NCBI RefSeq assembly: GCF_900102375.1
Contig: NZ_FNBO01000001.1
Location: 62,001 to 126,000, forward strand
Length of the DNA: 64,000 nucleotides
Direction: 5' to 3'
DNA from: Halorubrum xinjiangense
GTDB lineage: Archaea; Halobacteriota; Halobacteria; Halobacteriales; Haloferacaceae
Shown: piece after piece, positions 59,011 through 64,000 of the stretch
Layout of the letters: every line of letters starts with the position of its first letter
How positions within the stretch are numbered: position 1 is the stretch's first letter
The notes under the pieces: generated by a model
Seen by the model: the letters and a program-made list of their open reading frames with translations, nothing else
Told to the model about the DNA's origin: nothing
Databases searched by the model: none
Made by a program: the position numbers and the translations under genes

Positions 59011-62000
59011 ATGACGGAGCCGTCGGAGCTCGTGGGCGTCGTCGAACGCCGCCTCGACTTCCTCGAACGGCTCGCCGCGGAGCCGCTGCGGAAACACGAG
59101 CTCGTCGACGCGCTCGGCCACTCCCGGTCGACGGTGAACCGCGCGATAGACGAGCTGGAGGCGGCGGGGCTCGTGGCCGGCGAGACGGACGGCTACCGCA
59201 CGACGCTCTCCGGCCGCCTGCTCGCGAACGGCTACCGCGAGTTCCTGACGGTCGCCGACGACCTCGCGGCCGCGGGCGACGTGCTCGACCCCCTCGGCGC
59301 GGACGCCGACGTCGACTCCGCGGTCCTCCGCGACGCGGAGACGTACCGGGCCGCGGCCCCGGACCCCTACCGGCCGCTCGAGGTCCTCGACGACGCGCTC
59401 GCCGACGCGGACGCGATCGCCGCCGCGCTGCCGGCCTTCCCGTACCCCCAGGTCGCGGAGCGGCTCCGGCGCGCGGCCGGCGGCGGCGGGACCGTCGACC
59501 TCGCGCTGGCGGACCGGGCGTACGGACACGCGGCCGAGCGCTTCGCGGACGACCTCGCCGCCGTCGCGTGCCGGGAGGGCTGTCGGGTCGCCGCGGTCGA
59601 CGCCGTCGACGCGGGGGTGGTCGCGGCCGACGAGACCGCGCTGCTTCTCACCTTCGACGGCGACGGCACGCTCCACGGCGCGGCGGCGTCGACCGACCCC
59701 GAGGCGGTCGCGTGGGCGGAGGCGGCGGTGCGCGAGCTGGTCGACCGCGGACGCGACGCGGGCGAGGCGCTCGCGGCGATGGACCGGGCCGAGTCGGAGA
59801 CGGCCGGCGGCGAACGCCCCGACGGCTCGCGGGGGGCGGACGAGAGGGGCACGAGCGCCGCCGGCAGCCTCTTCGGACAGATCGGTCCGAGCGACGCCGG
59901 TCCGGGCACGCTCTCGACGCAGGGGTTCCACGCGGTCGACGAGGACCGGCTCACCGGCGACCCGGACCCGTACGGACCGCTCCGCGCCACCGCGTCGTTC
60001 TCGGAGGTGGACGCAGGATACGTCCTCGACAGGACCGCGGCGCGGGGCCGCGACCGGCGTTCGCTCGCCGGGCTGCTGGTCGACGGCCTCGCCGAGGGAA
60101 CCGACCACGCGCTGGTCGGCCCGCCGGGGAGCGGGAAAAGCACCGTCTGCCGGAGCGTCGCGGTCGAGTGGTTCCGGTCGGGACGCGGCCCCGTGACGTA
60201 CCGCCCGAGCGACGGCGGCGACCCATTTTCCGCGACGGAGCGGCTGCGCAAGCGCGTCACAGAGGGCGACGGCCACCACCTCGTCGTCGTCGAGGATGCC
60301 GTCGATCCGGGGGCCGCGGAGGCTATCGGCGTCGCCCGCGAGCTGGCCGACCGCGACGACGTGTCCTTCCTGTTCGACGCCCGCGAGGGGCCGTACGACG
60401 ACCCCGACGGACTCCCGCTGTCGCCCGCCGACCTCCGCTACCGCCGAGCGATCGAGACCGTGCGGATGCCGCGGCTCGACGAGCGCGAGGTGGAACGGTT
60501 CGTCGACCACGTCGCCGACCGTACCGGAACCGTGCCGGCGGCCGACCCTGCTGCGCTCCTCGATGACGTGCGGCGCACCGACGACGAGCGCGTCGGCGAG
60601 CTGCTCGCGCTCGTCCACCGCCTCGTCCGCGCGACCGGCGACGGCGCGGGCGGCGTCGGCGATGGCGGCGGCAGCGCCGCGGCCGGGTCGTTGGCCGGCG
60701 GCGACGCCGGCAACGCGAGTGGTGCGACGGGCGTGCGCGACGGCGACGCGGGCCCCCAGTCCGGGCTGGAGGCGGCGGTCGCGGAGGCGGTCCGGGAGGT
60801 CCGGAACCGCCCGCCGCCGACCGCCGACGTCGCGGTACTCGTGAACCTCCTCAACGTCGCCAGCGTGGGCGAGGTCTCAACTCTGGCGTACGCGCTCGTC
60901 GACGGGCCGGAGCGGAGCGATGGATCGGAGGCCGGCGGGTCGGGGGCCGACGGCGATCCCTCGACGACCGCCGACCGCTCGCCGACCGTCGACGGGGTTC
61001 GCCGCGCGCTCGACCGCCTCCTCGGGAGGGTCCTCGTCGGGTCGGGCGACGGGGAGTACCGCGCCGTCCACGACGAGTGGTCGGTGCTGTTCTTAGAGCG
61101 GCTCGTGGAGCGGGAGCCGGCGCCGGTGGTCGCCAGACGCGTGGGCCGGACCGTCTCTCGGGTGCTCGCGCTCGCGGACGATCCCGCGCGTCGCTCCCGA
61201 GTCCGGCGGGCCGTCGGCGGTGACGCGCCGACGGTGAGCCGGATCGAGCGCGACCCGGCCGCGTGGGCGGCGGAGACGGTCCGGGCGGTGTACGGCGTCG
61301 GGCGGCGCTACCCCCGGCTCGCGGCGCTGTACGGGCGCGTCCGCTACGCCTGGATCGACCTCCCGGACGCGTGCCCGGACGACCTGCGCGACCGGCCGCC
61401 GGAGTGGGTGGCGCGGATGTACATCGACGCCGGCGACCTCGGCGGCGCGACGGAGGCGCTCGACGCGTGGCGGCCGGTCGACGAGGCGGGAGCGGCCGAG
61501 CGGCAGCGCGGGTACGGCGACGTCGCGCGGCGGCGCGGCGAGTACGACGTGGCGCGCGAGCGGTACGAGCGCGCGGAGGAGCTGTTCGACGCCGCGGGCG
61601 ACCGCGGCGGCCTCGCGGCGGCGGTCCGGGGCCGAGCGCAGGCGGCGCACTTCGACGGCGACTACGAGGTCGCCTACGAGGCGGCCTCGAGAGCGTACGC
61701 CATCGCGGCCGAGGTCGGCGACCCGATCGCGACGGCGAAGGCGCTGATGGACGTCGGGAACGCGCTTGACGGGCTCGACGGGACCGACGCCGTCCTCGAT
61801 CACTACCGGGTCGCCGGCGGCCTGTTCCGGGCCTACGACGACACCCACGGGGCGGCGAACGTCCGGGCGAACCTCGCGGTCGCGCTGCGGCGCCGTGGTG
61901 ACCTCGACGCGGCCAAGCGTTCGGCGAGCCGCGCGCTCGACGGCTACCGAACGGTCGGCGACAAACACCGCGAGGCCATCTCGCTTTTGAACCTCGCGGT

Positions 62001-62790
62001 GGTCGCCGAGCAGCGCGGCGCGGTCGGCGAGGCGATCGCCCGCGCGGCGGAGGCCCGAACCATCGCCGAGCGGATCGGCTCGGAGCTGTACGAGGCGTTC
62101 GCGCTGAGCCACCTCGGCAGCGCGGCGCACGTCGCCGGCGATCTCGACCAGGCCGAGCGGTTCCTGACCGCCGCGCTGGATCGCCTCGACGCGCTCGACG
62201 CCGACACGCGCTGCGCGATGGTGACCGCGATCCTGGCGGAGGTGGCGATCGACCGCGGCAACCTGACCGAGGCCGAGCGGCGGATCGAGCGGACCGCGTC
62301 GCTGCTCGACGACCACGCGGGCCGCAAGCGGCTGGCCGAACTGGACCGGGTCCGGGGGCGGCTGGCGCTCGCCCGGGGCGATGGCGACGACGCGGCGTCG
62401 GCGCTGGAGTCGGCGGTCGAGTCGGCCCGTGACGGCGGGTTCACGCAGGTCGAGGCGCAGGCGCTCGCGGCGCTGGGGGCCGCGGCGGCCGAGCGCGGCG
62501 ACGCCGTCGCGGCGGTCGACCGGCTGACCGCGGCCCTCGATCTGGGCCGCCGGATCGAGGGCGCGCGGGCGACCGTTTCGGCGGCCGATCGGCTCGCCGA
62601 CCTGCTCGCGGGGAGCGCCGCCGGGTCGAGTTCGATCGACCGCGAGGCCCTGACCGAGGCGCTCCGGGAGTCGCCGCCGGAAGCGGTCCCGGCGGAGTCG
62701 GCCGCGGACCCCGAAGCGTACAGGGAGATCGCCGACCGCTGGCGCGTCGACGGCGAGGACGTCGCGGCGGCGTACCCCCCGCTCGGCTGA
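59011..62790 (+). CDS. Large HTH-NTPase-TPR protein (STAND-like signalling ATPase)
   Basis: A 1259-residue multidomain protein. Residues 1-75 are a winged helix (LAAEPLRKHELVDALGHSRSTVNRAIDELEAAG). About 80-260 resembles the ligand-binding middle region of haloarchaeal HTH regulators. A P-loop NTPase begins at about 330, with Walker A GPPGSGKST near 370-378 and a Walker B-like HHLVVVEDA near 423. From about 810 to 1200 there are roughly eight TPR units. This order resembles MalT-type STAND switches. The ligand and targets are unknown. It is divergent from the degenerate ALDH gene, which may be a target or partner. Confidence 0.8.
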   Translation: MTEPSELVGVVERRLDFLERLAAEPLRKHELVDALGHSRSTVNRAIDELEAAGLVAGETDGYRTTLSGRLLANGYREFLTVADDLAAAGDVLDPLGADADVDSAVLRDAETYRAAAPDPYRPLEVLDDALADADAIAAALPAFPYPQVAERLRRAAGGGGTVDLALADRAYGHAAERFADDLAAVACREGCRVAAVDAVDAGVVAADETALLLTFDGDGTLHGAAASTDPEAVAWAEAAVRELVDRGRDAGEALAAMDRAESETAGGERPDGSRGADERGTSAAGSLFGQIGPSDAGPGTLSTQGFHAVDEDRLTGDPDPYGPLRATASFSEVDAGYVLDRTAARGRDRRSLAGLLVDGLAEGTDHALVGPPGSGKSTVCRSVAVEWFRSGRGPVTYRPSDGGDPFSATERLRKRVTEGDGHHLVVVEDAVDPGAAEAIGVARELADRDDVSFLFDAREGPYDDPDGLPLSPADLRYRRAIETVRMPRLDEREVERFVDHVADRTGTVPAADPAALLDDVRRTDDERVGELLALVHRLVRATGDGAGGVGDGGGSAAAGSLAGGDAGNASGATGVRDGDAGPQSGLEAAVAEAVREVRNRPPPTADVAVLVNLLNVASVGEVSTLAYALVDGPERSDGSEAGGSGADGDPSTTADRSPTVDGVRRALDRLLGRVLVGSGDGEYRAVHDEWSVLFLERLVEREPAPVVARRVGRTVSRVLALADDPARRSRVRRAVGGDAPTVSRIERDPAAWAAETVRAVYGVGRRYPRLAALYGRVRYAWIDLPDACPDDLRDRPPEWVARMYIDAGDLGGATEALDAWRPVDEAGAAERQRGYGDVARRRGEYDVARERYERAEELFDAAGDRGGLAAAVRGRAQAAHFDGDYEVAYEAASRAYAIAAEVGDPIATAKALMDVGNALDGLDGTDAVLDHYRVAGGLFRAYDDTHGAANVRANLAVALRRRGDLDAAKRSASRALDGYRTVGDKHREAISLLNLAVVAEQRGAVGEAIARAAEARTIAERIGSELYEAFALSHLGSAAHVAGDLDQAERFLTAALDRLDALDADTRCAMVTAILAEVAIDRGNLTEAERRIERTASLLDDHAGRKRLAELDRVRGRLALARGDGDDAASALESAVESARDGGFTQVEAQALAALGAAAAERGDAVAAVDRLTAALDLGRRIEGARATVSAADRLADLLAGSAAGSSSIDREALTEALRESPPEAVPAESAADPEAYREIADRWRVDGEDVAAAYPPLG

Positions 62791-62860
62791 GGGGAGCGGT
62801 CACGGTACAACCGGGAACCGGTGTCGCAACCGCTTTCAGCGCGCGCGGGGAACCGCGACC

Positions 62861-63370
62861 ATGACCGACGCCGACACGCTCGCGGACCTGCGGACCGCCG
62901 CCGACTACCAGTTCGGCGCCGGCGCGGGCGAGGCCCTGTTCCCGCCGGACGACGCCCTCACCGTGCGCCGATCGAGCGGCGGCCGCCCGCGGCAGGTGAT
63001 CGACGGCGACGTCGACGACACCCCCGGCAGCAGCGAGGGCGACCGGCTCGTCTCGTACGGCACCGACGGCCGGTTCACGCTCGGGCTCGCGGGCGGGAAG
63101 CGGATCGCCGACGCGTTCCCCGAACCGCGACACCGGATGGTCGTCGGCGAGGAGAGCGAGCCGTTCGTGCGCGAGGGGCGCAACACGTTCGCGAAGTTCG
63201 TGACCGCAGCCGACGACGGGATCCGCCCGGGCGACGAGGTCCTCGTCGTCGACGAGACGGACGAGATATTCGGGGTCGGCCGCGCCGAGCTCTCCGGCAC
63301 TGAGGCCGAGGAGCTCGGCTCCGGCGTCGCCGTCAAGACGCGCGACGGGAACCCCGCGGACGACGACTAA
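62861..63370 (+). CDS. PUA-domain protein
   Basis: A 169-residue protein. The N-terminal half (YQFGAGAGEALFPPDD, YGTDGRFTLGLAGGKRI) and the C-terminal PUA domain (FAKFVTAADDGIRPGDEVLVVDETDEIFGVGRAELSG) match the haloarchaeal pre-PUA/PUA pair also found at the end of archaeosine tRNA-guanine transglycosylases, but here it stands alone. PUA domains bind tRNA or rRNA. The specific RNA is unknown. Its stop lies just before repeat copy D. It is 70 bp downstream of the STAND-like gene. Confidence 0.8.
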   Translation: MTDADTLADLRTAADYQFGAGAGEALFPPDDALTVRRSSGGRPRQVIDGDVDDTPGSSEGDRLVSYGTDGRFTLGLAGGKRIADAFPEPRHRMVVGEESEPFVREGRNTFAKFVTAADDGIRPGDEVLVVDETDEIFGVGRAELSGTEAEELGSGVAVKTRDGNPADDD

Positions 63371-63375
63371 CGAAT

Positions 63376-63741
63376 TTCTCTGCGGTGAATTCTCTGCGGT
63401 GGCGCGTGCCTGCGAGGCCGCCTTGCGGCCGAGCAGCACGCGCGAGGGAGTCGGTCGTCCGGAGCGAAGCGGAGGACGACCGACGAGGCTGGGGAGGTGT
63501 GAGGTGCCGTGCGGTTGTGGTCGGGCGGGACTCGAAGGGGCAGCCGCGAGGCGGGCGCAGGCGACGTAAGCACTGGAGGGAGCGAGCACCGCGAGCGACC
63601 GAAGCGCGCAGCGAGCGTGCGCCCGCCTCGCGGCTGGGGCTTCGGTGGTGGTCGTGTCGATCGGCAGTTTATAAACAATATCATCGTACAGCCGAGCGGC
63701 TGGGGCTTCGGTGGTGGTCGTGTCCCTCAGCGATTTATAAA
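63376..63741 (+). repeat. Structured intergenic repeat, copy D
   Basis: It opens with a direct 12-bp repeat (63376-63387 and 63390-63401). Stem 1 pairs 63402-63409 with 63436-63443 around GGCCGC/GCGGCC (63416-63421/63425-63430). Stem 2 is GTCGGTCGTCC (63450-63460) with GGACGACCGAC (63474-63484). The invariant linker is 63485-63507 and the second block 63527-63543. Stem 3 is a perfect 16-bp helix, 63543-63558 with 63619-63634. Two units follow (from 63630 and 63696), here 66 bp apart, each with TTTATAAA (63668-63675, 63734-63741). It starts 6 nt after the PUA-gene stop and ends 26 nt before the presenilin-like stop. Confidence 0.9.
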
Positions 63742-63766
63742 CACAGTCGTCGTACGGCGAATATAT

Positions 63767-64000
63767 TTAAAAGAACCCCGCGAGCCCCAGCGCCTCGAGC
63801 AGCGGGACCCCGGCGACGACCGAGCCGATCAGGTAGCCGCCGATCGCGCCGCCGTTTAAGAGGGGAAGCCCCGCGTGCGGCCGACCCTGTATCACCCAGC
63901 GCATGAGGACGATCAGCCCCGCGAGCGTCCCGACCATCGCGAGCAGTGCGGGGAGGTTGACACCGAGGAGCGGGACCGCGAGGTCCGCCGCCGGCGAGAA
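63767..64000 (-). CDS. Presenilin-like intramembrane aspartyl protease, C-terminal end only
   Basis: The minus-strand frame is open to the window edge and gives the last 77 residues. The motifs NLPALLAMVGTLAGLIVLM (with the PAL signature) and GLPLLNGGAIGGYLIGSVVAG match archaeal presenilin homologues (PSH family), where the catalytic aspartate-containing GxGD segment would lie upstream, outside the window. Two hydrophobic helices are visible. It is convergent with repeat copy D. Confidence 0.7.
   Translation of the reverse strand, partial: FSPAADLAVPLLGVNLPALLAMVGTLAGLIVLMRWVIQGRPHAGLPLLNGGAIGGYLIGSVVAGVPLLEALGLAGFF

Noticed and set aside
63509-63906. Frames of 116-173 codons over repeat copy D
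   Set aside because: They translate the tandem units and continue antisense into the presenilin-like gene; no credible protein.

Overview
The window is chromosomal DNA of a halophilic archaeon (class Halobacteria), most likely Halorubrum or a close relative. The evidence is very high GC coding sequence, strongly acidic proteins, TATA-box promoters about 25-30 nt upstream of start codons with little or no leader, an archaeal SRP RNA, and archaeal-type genes such as srp19, gar1, AlaRS with its N-terminal zinc module, a PIN-ATPase-KH protein and geranylgeranyl reductase. The genus is an inference from general resemblance, not from a database search.

Layout. 1-11.5 kb: a PHP-domain protein (cut by the window edge), a zinc-finger protein, arginase, a winged-helix regulator, type-2 NADH dehydrogenase, uridine phosphorylase plus cytidine deaminase, a glutamate-cysteine ligase-like enzyme, a metallo-beta-lactamase-fold protein, ATP-dependent DNA ligase and a GNAT acetyltransferase. 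11.5-13.2 kb: repeat copy A, a low-GC island with a 51-codon gene, the 7S SRP RNA gene (minus strand) and a small membrane protein. 13.3-31.5 kb: an aldo/keto reductase, an FNR-like flavoprotein, 2-oxoacid:ferredoxin oxidoreductase korAB, a geranylgeranyl reductase-like protein, citrate synthase, a PIN-ATPase-KH protein, alaS, a sensor kinase, srp19 and gar1. 31.5-42.0 kb: a complete nuoA-B-CD-H-I-J1-J2-K-L-M-N operon without NuoEFG. 42.1-44.9 kb: purE flanked by two inverted repeat copies (B, C), then purK. 45-50 kb: a duplicated-domain protein, a divergent tubulin/FtsZ-family protein, an AI-2E-type membrane protein and a NYN nuclease-like protein. 48.8-55.2 kb: a dapA-dapB-dapD-lysA-dapF-dapE lysine (diaminopimelate) operon. 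55.3-64 kb: a 30-bp VNTR, a HAD hydrolase, an HD phosphohydrolase, a degenerate aldehyde dehydrogenase divergent from a 1259-residue HTH-NTPase-TPR protein, a PUA protein, repeat copy D and the end of a presenilin-like protease.

The most notable signal is a four-copy family of intergenic elements of roughly 300-430 bp (11.5, 42.2, 43.5 and 63.5 kb). Each has two or three GC-rich stem-loops whose arms differ in sequence between copies but keep base pairing, separated by nearly invariant purine-rich linkers. They are followed by about two units of a 57-66 bp tandem repeat, most of which end in a TTTATAA box. I do not recognise this family. Three of the four copies start within about 35 nt of the stop codon of a gene on the same strand. 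Two are inverted around purE.

Functionally the window joins central metabolism and respiration. KorAB and citrate synthase belong to the TCA cycle. NDH-2 can oxidise NADH, while the Nuo complex lacks the NADH-input module and must receive electrons in another way. Other themes are purine synthesis (purE/purK), nucleoside salvage, a bacterial-type lysine pathway and protein targeting (7S RNA, SRP19).
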